64,000 nt of DNA from Coprinellus micaceus (taxonomy: Eukaryota; Basidiomycota; Agaricomycetes; Agaricales; Psathyrellaceae), in the NCBI GenBank assembly GCA_951394405.1, contig OX596337.1, positions 2,418,001-2,482,000 of the forward strand, written 5' to 3'. Made by a program: the position numbers and the translations under genes. The notes beneath the pieces were generated by a model. That model did no database searches. It had not been told where the DNA came from and saw nothing but the letters and a program-made list of their open reading frames with translations. Shown in pieces: positions 1-11,575 of the stretch; position 1 is the stretch's first letter, and every line of letters starts with the position of its first letter.

Positions 1-1833
1 CTCTTTCAGTCAAGGTCAACGAAGACGGCACTTACGATATCGGTATCCACATCGCCGATGTCTCGTTCTTCGTCAAGCCGAACACTGCTTTGGACAGAGA
101 TGCTCGCAAGCGAGCTACCAGTGTCTATCTGGTACAGCGCTGTGTACCCATGCTTCCCCCTACTCTCAGCGAGCAGCTGTGCAGCCTTGTTCCAGGCGAA
201 GATCGACTGGCTTTCTCCGTCGTCTTCACCTTCGATCCTCAGGGCAAGGTGTTGAACAAGTGGTTCGGCAAAACTATCATTAGGTACGTTGATTCCTCTG
301 TCGAGTTACGCTGGAACCTGACTAAAGGATAAACAGATCCGCCGCCAAATTGTCATACCAGGATGCTCAGAACATCCTCGATGGAGATGGCTTGGGCACC
401 GTCCCCGTGAACGGAAACCATCCGGTCTCTGGAGTCGAGCACGACGTCAAGGTCCTCGAGTCCATTGCAAAGATCTTGCGGGAGGACCGATCGAAGAACG
501 GCTCTCTTAGCCTTGAAAGCATGAAGTTGAAGTTCGACCTTGATGCCACCGGTTTGCCCAGCGATTGCGGTCAGTACGAGAGGACTGAGTCCAACTTCTT
601 GGTTGAAGAGTTCATGCTGCTGGCGAATACCTCCGTCGCCCAGCACATTGCGGTTCACCTTCCCGAGCAAGCTCTACTTCGTCGTCACGATGCTCCCCTT
701 GAGCGTCGACTCAACGCTTTCCTTGAGCGTGCCGCGCGCCTTGGGTACAAGATGGACGTGTCCTCCTCCAAGGCGCTCATGGCCTCCTTCAACGCTGTGA
801 CCGATTCCACTGCCCGCACGATTTTGCAGCTGGTTTCGTTCAAGGCTACTCAGCGCGCCAAGTACTTCTGTGCTGGCATGCTCGACATTGCTAAGTATGG
901 CCACTATGCCCTCAACATCCCTCTCTACACTCACTTCACGTCGCCCATTCGTCGCTACGCCGATATTTTGGTCCATCGTCAACTCGAAGCCGTCACTCAA
1001 TCCCCCGGTTTGGCCGAGACCAAATTCACTATGGACCGTGACGCTGTGGCAAAGGTCGCTCAGCAGTGCAATATCAAGCGCGACTCTGCTAACCTCGCTG
1101 AGGAGCAGTCCGCGCACTTGTTCCTCTGTGTGCTCATTTCGGACCTCACCCAACGCTACGGGCCTGTCGTTCGTCAGGCCAAGGTCATTGGTGTGTTAGA
1201 TGCCGCCTTTGACGTGCTTGTTCCGGAATTCGGCATTGAGAAGCGTGTCCACGTCGACCAGATGCCCATTGAGGTATGCTTCTTTGTTTGACTAACGGAG
1301 ACGTGACTGACTTGGCTGTGTGTGCACAGAACCACGTCTACGACGAGCATACTCACACCCTCCAGATTTACTGGTCCGATAAGGATGTCATCACTTGGCT
1401 CGCCGAGAATAGCGACGACGAGCACCTCAAGAAAGTCAAGCAGAATGCAGAGCAGCATGCGGTGAAGATGGAAGTCGCCTCCCACTCCTTCCACGACGAG
1501 CAGGCCTTGTTTGACGAAGATGAAGACGATGAGATCGTGCTGGGCCGAACCGATGTCGACGAACCAGGGGAGACGTCTAAGCAGCGTGTCAAGTCTATTG
1601 CCAAGGAGAAGCCTCTGTTTGAAGGGTTGAGGGTGCTTCCATCTGGTCACAAGATTCAGGATATCCGCGAGCTAATGACTGTGCCTGTGAGTTCCTCCTG
1701 ACCCTTTTGTGCTCGGAAACCGTATCTGAACAATGCCCACCTGCAGGTTATTGTCACCGCGGATCTGACCAAGAGCCCTCCCGTCATCAAGGTTTACAGC
1801 GTCAACCCCTACTCCCAGCAGCAGCAGAAGTGA
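1..1833 (+). CDS. SSD1: SSD1-like RNB-domain RNA-binding protein, 3' part only
   Basis: Exons 1-283 (frame opens at base 3), 337-1273, 1330-1686 and 1747-1833; the gene runs off the left edge. The visible 553 residues hold the RNB fold: IGIHIADVSFF, then LYTHFTSPIRRYADILVHRQ, then a C-terminal OB-like part with VLVPEFGIEKRVHVDQ, which matches yeast Ssd1 more closely than Dis3 or Dis3L2. Ssd1 proteins bind mRNAs for cell-wall and polarity functions in the cytoplasm and lack nuclease activity. The catalytic aspartate cluster would lie just upstream of base 1, so loss of activity cannot be checked here. Introns are 53, 56 and 60 nt. The alternative is an active Dis3L2-type exonuclease, judged less likely. 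Confidence 0.85.
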
Positions 1834-2359
1834 TCACATTCGCAAGTATATCCCGTCCTTTCTTAGCTCCCTTCGTCTTCTCTTCATAGTGTAATATCAT
1901 GGTTCCACCGGTCTTTCTCCTTCCTCATCTCAATGTTCAACCTTATGCTACCCCTTGTCTTCTTCAACAATGTATACATACTGACATTCTATATCGGATA
2001 TCCCTCGCACTTTTGGGTCTTGCGAGGTATATTGTAGTGTTGTTGTACGGATATGGCTTCTTCTAAAACTGTACGGCATCCTCGAATGGATTTCGTTTTG
2101 TCTTGTCATTCGAGGTTAACTTGTGAATGGGGACAACTGGTTGGCATAGAGAGAACTATCCAGAGCAAGGAGGATACATGATGAGACTAACTAGCAACCA
2201 CTATAAATGATGCGTATGCTACACTAAGTAGGTACTAATAAAGATAACGAATGACCGAACAGCTAGCATGGTCGTAATGGAGGTCATAAGCGTGTCGTTA
2301 ATGCGAAACCTAGAATGCAATCAGCAGCACCACTGACTCGAACATGTTAGATCGACCCG
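1834..2359. other. Intergenic region between converging genes
   Basis: These 526 bases lie between the stop codons of SSD1 and the BTB gene. The sequence is pyrimidine-rich just after SSD1 and AT-richer beyond about 1960, as expected for 3' untranslated sequence. I see no ORF with spliceable structure and no RNA gene. Confidence 0.5.
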
Positions 2360-4063
2360 TTAAATCCAGCCCGTTGGAGCTGGTTTGTTTGGCCGAGGCA
2401 CACTGACGTTCCTCCGATGTCCAGGACCCGACCAAGATGGCGGTGTAGGAGGCAGCTGCACAGCGGAGCCAGGGGCAGGATCCGACATGGCATTATCCTT
2501 CATCTCCCGGGTCGAATTGGACGACGCCTGCCTCAGCAACTCAGGCGCAGGCAAGGATGCTGCACTGGACCGGTACTCCGTCTCGACACGCTCTAGCAAT
2601 GTGTGCAGTGTGTACACAGACGCCCGAAGCGACTGGATGGAACCCACTGAAGGTCCGCCGCCGCTATTTCCGCGAACATGTGTTCTGGGAGCATGTAACC
2701 GCATGCGCGCAATCTCGTCGGCGCACATCCTATGGAGGGTATCGAGATTCAGGTATGCAGCCTCGTCCCGTAGCTCGATGAGGCTCTCAAGGCGTACGTC
2801 CTGGGACGATTGCTGGAGTACAGCCCGTGGGATGACTTCTGGGTTCTCCGGGGTCGGTGTGCTCGAGCGGAGGTATGTGAGGACGTGGGCATATCTATAA
2901 TGGAGATCAAGATGGGAATACAACTGTGAGCACCCCGAGGGTTATACCGATAGAGAAAATGCGACTTACGGAGCACTGGGCCTATCAAGGAAGAGGTGGA
3001 GGTTGTAAGAGGTCTGGGGGAGTAGGCCCTGCGATGCGAGGTGCTTCCTGTATATCGCCAGATCGTCGCTGCTGTTATCCTCGTCGAGGGTGGAGTACAC
3101 AGACGATCTCATTGAATCTAGGGCTCTCTGTCGCGAGATTAGAGAGTTGATGTATTTCGAGAGATGGGATGGCCGAGAATTAATTGTCGCGAGTGTCGTG
3201 CGATAGGTTTGAGTGCACGTTTCGACTGTCACAATGACCTTGGATGTGTCAACGGGAAATGCAGGGAGTTCGGACACCAAGATTGGTTTGAAGGGGGCCG
3301 GTGGCGATGGAGGGACGCTAGACGGCAGTGGTGGCACGATGTCCCGGTCCTCGGAACTTGCGACGGACCTGATCTTCAACGACGGTCGAAGCGAAGGAGA
3401 GCGGGGAACTGGAATGGGAACTGGTGTTTTCGCCGAGGCAGGTGCTGCGGCGGGTAAACGAGGTGTGCGTGGCCTGCTGCTGGTGCCGTCTGAGCTAGCC
3501 CTCGAGAGGACGACCTCTTCGTCGGACTCGGGGAGGGGAAGTGGTGGGAGTGGTGGGCTTAGGGAATAGGACTCTCCAACCGACTCTAATGATGGAGGAA
3601 CGATTGTCCGAGAGATCGAGGGCTTCTTCTTTTTCTTCAACGACCCTGACCTCTGCGGACTGCCATCGGCGTGTTTCGGCTGTACGCTAGAGCGGGATGC
3701 CATGTCCCGGAGTGCCTCGTCGGGAGTCCGTACAACAGTAGCGCCAGTGCCAAGGACGCCGGTCCTCTGGGTCAACGCGTCCATACCCCTGACGAACTTG
3801 GGTTCGGAAATTCGAACGGGTTTGGCGGCAGCCTGAGAAACGGTGAAAGAGGATGGAGGGGAGTTGGTGCTACGCGATAGCCAGTGCATCGTTGTTGTCA
3901 AAGAGGGTCTTTTCGCGCCGGGCGATGAGGGGAGGGAGGGAGAGGAGGGGACAGAAAGCACGGTGGCTTGGGATGCGGGACGGTCAAAATCTCGGGGAGA
4001 AGATATAGTGACCAACGACGCGCTTGGGTGGTGCAAGGAACGTTGCCTCGTTGAAGGCTGCAT
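2360..4063 (-). CDS. BTB/T1 (KCTD-like) domain protein, 542 aa
   Basis: Exons 4063-2970 and 2894-2360; the 75-nt intron 2895-2969 splits a proline codon and joins LFLDRPSAP to YAHVLTYLRS. The N-terminal half is Ser/Pro-rich and low in complexity, with a short poly-Lys stretch, and is probably disordered. From about residue 275 the protein reads as a BTB fold of the potassium-channel tetramerisation type: a VTVETCTQTYRTTLATI strand and helix, then the LDRP..YAHVLTYLR and LRDEAAYLNLDTL helices. Such domains self-assemble and often act as adaptors, for example with cullin-3; that role is inferred. An in-frame TTG lies upstream, but the first ATG is at 4063. It is divergent from the zinc-ribbon gene. 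Confidence 0.75.
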
Positions 4064-4220
4064 GGTGATGATGATCGCAGAGTACAAAGGCCAACAGCAA
4101 GAATAAATCGAAATCTGAACAATAACATACCTCCCTTATTGAGCCCGAGGCTGCTATTATTCTCCTTCGACGCGCCCAGGTCAGCATCACGTGGCTGTGC
4201 CTCTTTCTCCTCTCCTGGCC
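4064..4220. promoter_or_regulatory. Shared divergent promoter region
   Basis: These 157 bases separate the start codons of the BTB gene (minus) and the Rpr2-like gene (plus), so both promoters must lie in or overlap this stretch. No clear TATA box is seen. Confidence 0.4.
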
Positions 4221-4820
4221 ATGGAACCGACAACAAGGTTCCAGCAGTCTCTGCCCTACCTCCTGCTTCCGGTCTCACAATCCTTGTCTGCCCTGCACTC
4301 GGCCAGGGGCGCACTACACTCTCCGCCTTGCCCCAGCGACCCCAATGTCTGTTCCGCATGCGGCACATATCTTCATACTGGCGCAAGTCAATCTCGCGTC
4401 GCTCGCCGTTCTAAATCAAAGAAATATCGTGTCCTCCAAACAACTTGCCTCGTCTGTGACCACGCCCAGGCAGTTCCATTAGAACTCTATTCCTCTATAA
4501 AACCTCCCGCCCTTCATATTCCCCCCGCGGAACTGAATCTTGGGCCCAACATTCCGTCCAAGGCACTGGACTCGATGCAGCTTCCAACAACGTTGCCTAC
4601 CGCACGCAAAGACAGTCCTCGCGATAACGGCGAGCGTTCAGCAACCTCTGCATCACACCCTCAAACAAATCGAAGCGGCGCAGCGGCGAGTAAGACGGCA
4701 AGACCGAAGAAAAGGACGGGTTTGCATGCCATGCTTGCACGAAACCGGGAGCAGGAGGAGCAGAGGGCGAAAAACCAGGTTGACAAGGGCGGGTTATCTG
4801 CGTTTCTCAATGGGCTTTGA
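4221..4820 (+). CDS. Rpr2/Snm1/Rpp21-type zinc-ribbon protein (RNase P/MRP subunit candidate), 199 aa
   Basis: Single exon. I chose the ATG at 4221; the reading frame extends upstream only through a GTG at 4191. An N-terminal helix (LPYLLLPVSQSLSAL) is followed by a split zinc ribbon, VCSACGTYL and TTCLVCDHA, giving two CxxC pairs. The C-terminus is basic and carries KKRTGLHAMLARNREQEE and a terminal GLSAFLNGL. This architecture is that of the Rpr2/Rpp21/Snm1 proteins, which bind the catalytic RNA of nuclear RNase P or RNase MRP in tRNA and rRNA processing. Whether it serves P or MRP cannot be told from sequence alone. Confidence 0.6.
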   Translation: MEPTTRFQQSLPYLLLPVSQSLSALHSARGALHSPPCPSDPNVCSACGTYLHTGASQSRVARRSKSKKYRVLQTTCLVCDHAQAVPLELYSSIKPPALHIPPAELNLGPNIPSKALDSMQLPTTLPTARKDSPRDNGERSATSASHPQTNRSGAAASKTARPKKRTGLHAMLARNREQEEQRAKNQVDKGGLSAFLNGL

Positions 4821-4889
4821 GATGTGTGCTTTGGAGAACGACACTAATACCGATACCGTGTACTTTAAAAGGCTCGCCAAAAGGTTCCA

Positions 4890-5215
4890 TTATCGCCTGG
4901 GTGCCCAGAGATCGTACAACTCCTTGTCTGCAGGGTCGAAGGATGTCAGCAGAGCTGGGTCTGCACGAACGACAGTCTGGCGTCCGTATGTCGCGGTTCC
5001 CGATGAGAATACGCTGCGGTATGGTGTGGAAGCGTCCAGACGAATGTTAATTCTACTCGTCGATTGCGACAACGTGGAGGTGGGGGAATCATTCACGTTA
5101 GGTGACTGTGGACAATGAGGATTAGGCAATTAAAACCTAGATGACACACCCGTACCGCTGTTTCACGAGGAGGAGTGCTGGAGCCTATAGTCGAATCACC
5201 GTTATGCACAGACAT
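4890..5215 (-). CDS. Small unrecognised protein, 91 aa
   Basis: Exons 5215-5156 (20 codons) and 5105-4890, joined by a 50-nt intron (5106-5155) with GTACGG donor, TTAATT/CTAAT-type branch region and CCACAG acceptor. The reading frame is open across the junction and the protein is Ser/Thr-rich, ending with SFDPADKELYDLWAPRR. That acidic-aromatic tail looks like a conserved short motif, but I do not recognise the family. It lies tail-to-tail with the Rpr2-like gene and divergent from VID27. Splice logic and clean frame argue for a real gene; an untranslated antisense transcript is the alternative. Confidence 0.5.
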
Positions 5216-5374
5216 GACTGTAGTCGAAGGAAGAGAGGCAAGTTTGTGTGTGACTATTATCCATGCGTGACGTGATGCGGTCAAGCCCCTTTGTGTCCAA
5301 TTCACGTCACGGCGACAAGCGCTCGTTCTTGACTTCAACAACGACCTTCAAGAGCGAGTTCGCTTTCTTGCATC
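5216..5374. promoter_or_regulatory. Shared divergent promoter region
   Basis: These 159 bases lie between the start of the small minus-strand gene and the start of VID27. No TATA box or other clear element is visible. Confidence 0.35.
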
Positions 5375-8234
5375 ATGAATATCTTCAGGAGCCGTTCGTA
5401 CACTCAACCTACTGCGCGTGTCTTCGGGCTGACTACGATCGATCATTTTGCGCAGTCATCGGCAAAGTCTGGCGTTCGTACAACCCTATTCATTAGTAGC
5501 AGTGGAGTAACTCATTGGCGCCTATAGAAGACCCAAACGCTGCAGAGGTGGTGAAGATCTCATCGGGTGAGCTCGATCTTCAAAGGCGCTGAGTAGAGAG
5601 TATTGACACGGCCCAGGGCAACTGCACCTCGTCCGTGCAGGTGTGCTTCGAAGCAACAGGGAATGCATGTTAGTTCAGATCTCTCACCCCCTCCGTTTCG
5701 TGGGCTGAGTATTTCGGAAGATACAATGAGGCTATGGCCACTATACGTCGGATCCCCTCTCTGGAGCACAACTTCCAACTCGTAGTTACGCGCGTTTATG
5801 AGGACGAAGATCAGGAACTGTTGGAGGACGATGATGAAAGTGTGTTCGCCTTATCTCCTCGTTCCGCAAATCGGCAGCTGACGCCTCTCAGCCGACGAAG
5901 AACGCGTTTTCCTCATTGGCGAAGAACTCGAATTCAGGGCAGCCCAGAACGCGGATGGTGACCCAGCATTCGTGTGGAGGGACCTGCAAGGGGATGTTGA
6001 TGAGCTCTTCGAGTTTGTCTGCGGCGATACCAATGGACCGACCCGAGCCTTTTTCGAAACGTGCATGTACCGGGCGATGTACGAGCGGAAGTACAAGCGA
6101 AGTGCGGATGCTGCTTCCGAGAATGCTCTTGACGAGTTCCAATACCAGTATGTCCTCGGCCACCACGTACTAATTCCCCGGGCCGAGTTGACTATTTAAC
6201 AGTCTTAAACCCAAAGCTACTCCCAAGGCAAGGTCTACCCCTCGGGCATCCTCGTCGCACCAAGTCAAGGAAGAGCCTACTCCAGTTGAACTCACTGAAA
6301 TGCCTGGTCGGGAAACCACAGGCCGCAAGTCCCTTGGCCTCACACCCATCTCCCTTCCCAACTCCGAAAGCGTCCTTTCTATCGAAGCCCAGCTTTTCCG
6401 GTGGGACGACAACGTTGAGGAGTTTCACTGCGACGGGATCATTAACGCGCAGATACTCAAATCAACCGACACGGCGTTCAAGTACTGGTTGTGCGCCTCA
6501 ACGTCTGCAGGCCCGCTTCTCTGCCACCACTTCTCTAGCGACATGAACCAGCGGCTATCGAGAAAAATGAAGACACTCACTTGGAACAATCTACCAGAAG
6601 GCGCGGCCCAGGGAGATAGCTGGCTGTTCATGTTCAATGATGAGGAAGACTACGGCACTTTCACGCAAGCTTTCCAGAGTTGCATGTGGGAGACGCGGAA
6701 TGAGCTTCCGTGGGGCAAGGTCAAGGTATGTGGTGTCGTCTCGATTTTTAGTGCGCTCCTCACCTACTTCCTAGGCTGATGAGCAGGACTACGTCATGAG
6801 AGCGGCGAATGATGAGGATGTCGAAATGAGGGACGTCGAGGACGATTCGGAAGATGAAGAGGATGTGATAGCGGCTCTCGATCCTGATGAAGGTTGGGTC
6901 TCAAGTGTACCCCCCCTCCATACGTTGACACCTCGCCTACAGAACCTAGCGACGACGAGGAGGAGGAAGAGGAATATCCATCGGATGAGGACGAGCCCAG
7001 AATGCCGATCGGAGACAAGGACGATCGCAACTCGCAGTTAACTGTGGGTTACAAGGGCGACCGGTCCTTCGTCGTCCGAGGCAGCAACATCGGTGTCTTC
7101 CGCCACACCGCCGACAAGAACGACCCCGTCAAGTATTACGCGACGATCAGCAAGCTAACGACACCCAAGGGCAAGGAGTTTAAGCCGAAGCATGTCATGC
7201 TGCACGACCAGGATACTAAGATGGTGCTGATGAACCCAGAGAACCCCAATTCTCTTTTCAGCATGGACATCGAGCGTGGCAAAGTCGTGGAGGAGTGGAA
7301 GGTGCACGACGACATCCCCGTGCTCAACATCACCCCAGAGAACAAGTTTGCCCCCACGACACGCGAGCAAACCCTGGTTGGCGCCTCGGGCAACGCCATC
7401 TTCCGCATCGACCCCCGTATCTCGGGCTCGAAGCTCGTTGACACTCAATACAAGCAGTATGTGAGCAAGAACAAGTTCTCCGGAGTGGTTACAACCGCCG
7501 CCGGAAAGCTTGCTGTGGCGAGCGAGAAGGGCGATATCCGATTGTTCGATTCCATTGGGAAGAACGCTAAGACGGCTTTGCCACCGCTCGGGGATCCCAT
7601 TCTCGGCATCGACGTTACTGCGGATGGTCGATGGGTTGTGGCGACAACCAAGACCTACCTCTTACTCATTGACACGCTCATTGGCGAGGGGAGGTACAGT
7701 GGGCAGCTTGGGTTTGATAGGAGCTTCCCCGCAAGCGCGAAGCCTATACCAAAGAGGCTTCAACTCAAGCCGGAGCACGTCGCGTATATGGGGCATAATG
7801 TATCATTTACGCCAGCAAGGTAAGTGACCATCAGGACCTGTCGTAAAGGATGGGGGCACTGATACTTTTGACAATTAGATTCAATCAGGGAGAAGGGCAA
7901 ACGGAGAACGCGATTGTGACGTCTACCGGACCGTTCGTCATCGCTTGGGACTTTGCGAAGGTGAAGAAAGGCTTCAACGACATGTACGAGATCAAGAAGT
8001 ACGAGGACCACGTTGTACAAGACAACTTTAAGTTTGGAGACGATAAGGAAATTGTGAGTGCTATTCTGGCTGATGTGTTCTCCCGGAGCTAAGCTCTCGT
8101 CGTTCCGCTAGGTCGTCGCGTTGAGCAACAATGTACTGGGGGTGAACAAGAAGAACCTGAAACGGCCAACGCGGCAATCCCTCGCTGCACCGATGGCACA
8201 CAGCCGGTCGAGTATCGTCAATACCCCGTATTGA
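5375..8234 (+). CDS. VID27: VID27 family protein, 772 aa, 11 exons
   Basis: Exons 5375-5393, 5456-5473, 5528-5566, 5617-5668, 5721-5839, 5892-6147, 6203-6725, 6775-6892, 6943-7819, 7879-8053 and 8112-8234. The first four exons are only 19, 18, 39 and 52 nt, yet splice to the conserved start MNIFRSLIGKVWQDPNAAE followed by ISSGQLHLVRAG. A PH-like N-terminal region contains NFQLVVTRVYE; an acidic linker follows; the C-terminal half from about residue 390 is the WD40-like beta-propeller with SFVVRGSNIGVF, WKVHDDIPVLNI and FVIAWDFAKVKKG. Vid27 is linked in yeast to vacuole import and degradation of fructose-1,6-bisphosphatase, but its biochemical role is unclear. The two first donors are both GTTCGT, a weak consensus. 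The stop is at 8232-8234. Confidence 0.9.
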
Positions 8235-8428
8235 AGAACGTAATTATCGTAGTAGTCCATTTACCACCCTCTTTCTCTCTCGATATACAGTATGCCCCCT
8301 TCCCTACAATGTACCCTATTAGTCCCTTTGGTATCAATAAGCGAGTGGTTATATGAGACAGCAAAATGTCCGCCTTGTGTCTAAGGTATTGTTTATTCGA
8401 CCTTGATACGGTGGGCGAGGGCACCGAG

Positions 8429-9113
8429 TCATGATTCCGTTATCGTTGGCGATACGGGGTTTTTGGGCCTGTCTTGAGGCGACAGTAATGAATGTGACTT
8501 GGGATATTGGGCGTCCCGATGGTCGACGTATCTGCCTACGCCGAGATGCCATGCTATCCGGGGGATCATAAGGGTGAATCCTAGGAGGACAGTTGTCCAT
8601 AGCATCGGACTCCACTCCCAGAAGGCCCACCGCTGTTCGCCGAGGGCCCAAAAAGTGACATAGAGGTGGAAGATGTCGCCTAGCAGGAGAGGGGTCAGGA
8701 GAGCGAAGACGATCTTCTCCTGGAGGGCGGGGCTTCCGCGAAGGTGCTTGCGGACTGCGGTGAGCACGAAGGCGTTCACGATCCCCAGAAGCGCGCAGAC
8801 GTGCGCTAGTTGAAGTGTAGTAACGAGCGTGGGCCGGGGTAGCACGTCGTAGGGCTTCATCCCCGGTGGCCATGGCGCCTGCGCATTATGTGTCTGTGGG
8901 GTGTGTCAGAAGCGAGGCCGGGGGACATCACTAGTGAATTTCCGTACTGTTGTTGGATCGCTGTCGGAGAGGGTTGGGATGAGCAAAGGCTGTTGGACAG
9001 AAGGTGTGGGTAACGTACGCGCAGGCTCCCAGAAAGCCTATGATTGTGAGGAAGGGTTCATAGATAGCAAAGCAGAAATAGTAGACATCTGGGATGGGGG
9101 TGGAGGGAGGCAT
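8429..9113 (-). CDS. DUF7704-type integral membrane protein, 190 aa
   Basis: Exons 9113-9019, 8960-8948 (13 nt) and 8893-8429, with introns of 58 and 54 nt. The small middle exon encodes ADPTT and restores frame to PWPPGMKPYDVLPR. About four hydrophobic segments are visible: YYFCFAIYEPFLTIIGFLGA near the N-terminus, LAHVCALLGIVNAFVL, FALLTPLLLGDIFHLYV and LWTTVLLGFTLMIPRIAW. This order and the opening P.VYYFCFAIYEP match the fungal DUF7704 membrane family, whose function is unknown. It converges with VID27 with only 194 bases between stops. Confidence 0.65.
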
Positions 9114-9440
9114 GGAGATTACTGAGACTCTGGATTCTGGAAATGCCGGCTTTAATTGGATTTATAGTCACGCGCCGGCCCTGAACGTCACCTATATCAA
9201 GCCGGCGGGGCCTTTTTCTGGCTCTTCATCTTACATCACGGCCTCTCAACCAAGGTGTGTCTGCGCGACCCTCCGCAGGCTCGAGCCTAATGGCGAGGAC
9301 CAAGAGCGATATACTGCAGGATATAATGCTTTCTTTCGACCTTCTGTACCGAAAGGGCGCTTCGCTTCTTCCAGACATCCCACAATTGCAATACAAAAAA
9401 TTTCACCCAACTCATTCTGACTCTCGTCACATCTCTCCCA

Positions 9441-9745
9441 ATGGATTCGCCTCCGAGTCCGAGCAGTGCATACGCATACGGATCCGCATCGTACATCCCT
9501 TCTAAAGCCGACGTGGGGTTCTGGAGTCGCCTAGTAAAACGCCGCACGATGGGAGGAGCGCCAGCTTGCAGGAAGCGCTGGGCCTGGTTTTCATCTGTCG
9601 TACGTTCATTATATCAGAAAACATACGTTTGGGAGCTTGTCGATCTCATCCTTTGTACTTCGCCTATTGTGTGCTTGTTGTCCCGGAATGAAAATTCGAC
9701 GTTGGGCAGGTGACCCACGTCTCAAGCTCAAGGGCCGCAGCCTGA
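9441..9745 (+). CDS. Doubtful small gene or gene remnant, 64 aa
   Basis: Exons 9441-9599 and 9710-9745 would join through a 110-nt GTACGT..GGGCAG intron. The first exon contains SYIPSKADVGFW, which faintly recalls the helix of elongation factor 1-beta (SYxxGYxPSxADVxxF), but nothing downstream continues that family. It may be a decayed fragment or chance coding potential; I list it only because both splice sites are good. Confidence 0.2.
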
Positions 9746-11575
9746 GCCCAACAGTGGATAATAATCGATGGTGGGTTAGCCTACTCAACTAGCGCAATCC
9801 ATCTTCCCGTCCACGGGGATAGCTAAATCCCTCTATTGCACCGAGAGCCTCTTCAACGCTACGAGCAGACCAGACCAGTTCTGTATGCGTTCTAGGCCGC
9901 CTTCGTCGCCGCCCACCGCTAGCCCTGGTCGACACTTGCCTTTCGGAGTGTGGGTGGCGATAGACACTGAGGCACCGTAGCTTTCGTAATTATCACTTCA
10001 CATCCATCCATACGTGATGTGGGTGGACGCACCGTAGGCGTCTGTTACAGCTTTTGTGATCGATTGACCGAACTGACTATAGGTTTACACGCATGTACAA
10101 GATGACGATGATGGACTGAGAGATATGGATGAGAGGAAGACCGAGCGTTTGGCACATTATGCCGTCAACTTCTCATTCGACCCTACCTTCACCGCCATAT
10201 CGCTGTTGTGTCTCTTGACATGACTTGCATCATTCTCTTTGGTTGCTTAGGTTGTTCGACGTTGCCATATAGGTCAAAAGGGCCAGCTGTGGGCGTCCAT
10301 CGCACCGGCGCTGACCACCATACGGTCTATACCCCATCCTATTCCCGGCTTTCCCCCTTTTTGTTCATTGTCCTAGACTATTGGCGCTATGCGCACCGTG
10401 AATAGGGATCCTCGGCATTTCTGGGAATACTCTAGGGGTTGACGTCTGATTCGATTATTTATCCAGTAAGTAAGTACGTATTCTTGTTGCCCTCAATCCA
10501 GTTGTGGACTGGGCGCTCAACATCTTACATACGCAGATGACGTGCTTGCGTATTCGGAAGTTTCTAACGGCAGCGCCGCAGGGCAGTCAGCAACCCCAAT
10601 ATCGTCCAATGGTGACACCATTGGCGCTGGCGCTGAGGGTCCCATCGCCTTGCTCCTACCACAAATCGGCAAATGCCACTTGGTATTGCGACCCTGTCCG
10701 TGCCTATTACCTCGATGGCGGCGGCGGAGGGTCGCCCGACCCAGGAAGACGCAATTCGCAACGCGCCGACGTAATTCCACCCATTCGGCTGGACATTCTT
10801 CTTGAAGCAGGACAGGTTTCTGTGCAAAGCGTCTCAGACAGACCAGGTTTTGCACGATGGGCGCTTGTTCTTCATCGCGCCCTTATCCGAGCGCCGATGC
10901 TGCGGATGGCATGCCATCTTATCTCCTCTGTCTTCTCTCCATTCAATTGCATTTTGGTTCCGCCCGCCTGTCCTGACATTAGGTTACCATCTAGGTTCCC
11001 TCTACCTTCGCCCCGACTTCTTATCTTGCTCTGTTCCTGGCTCGTATCAGCCAGAATGACGGTGCCTGGCTGAGCCCCTCTCTTGGTGCTCCCACAGGGC
11101 TTCTCGGCTCTCGAAGGCATTCATTGGTCTTCGAGAAGCGCTGGAAAATCGCCTCGCTGCTCGGGGTGCCTTTCGCCGGGGTGCTAGCGTGTTCCGTGAC
11201 GTCACGCCGAAAAGGGATGATCCGTTTGACTTTTAGGGAGGTTTGGTTTCCTTGTTGAGCATGCAGTGGGGCGCATTTGCAAGGGAACGCGCAGTCGACG
11301 AAGCGTGTACTTGGTGTGTACCAATTCGACAGGCAAAATGGGAATGCGTAATAGTTTCTCCCGGTTCACTGATCGAACAAGAAGCGAGTGTTCTCCGGCA
11401 CTGGCAGTGCTAAGGAGCGGCGGAGCACGAGGTGTGCTTGGTATTCATAAACTTGACCTTACTCGTCGTTTCGGCAAATTATTTCCTAAACGATTTACGA
11501 GCTCCTCGAGAGCATATATAAAACTGGGAGCTATCTAGAGGGAGGCCCAGAAATGCACCATAGCTCTCTCGCGAA
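9746..11575. other. Gene-poor stretch with no supported gene
   Basis: About 1.8 kb without a convincing gene. The longest open frames (10504-11073 plus, 10517-10855 minus) overlap on opposite strands, have no recognisable motif and lack splice partners that extend them. A palindromic AGTAAGTAAGTACGTA-type stretch near 10470 and AT-rich TATATAAAA at 11512-11522 (just upstream of the next gene) are the only elements noted. Confidence 0.4.

Noticed and set aside
1..9. CTCTTTCAG read as a 3' splice site at the very start
   Set aside because: The frame through these bases gives LSVKV, which fits the ALSVK segment before HIADVS in RNB proteins, so they are more likely coding.
10504..11073. 189-codon plus-strand open frame
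   Set aside because: It overlaps a comparable minus-strand frame, has no motif, and its ends do not extend through plausible splice sites.
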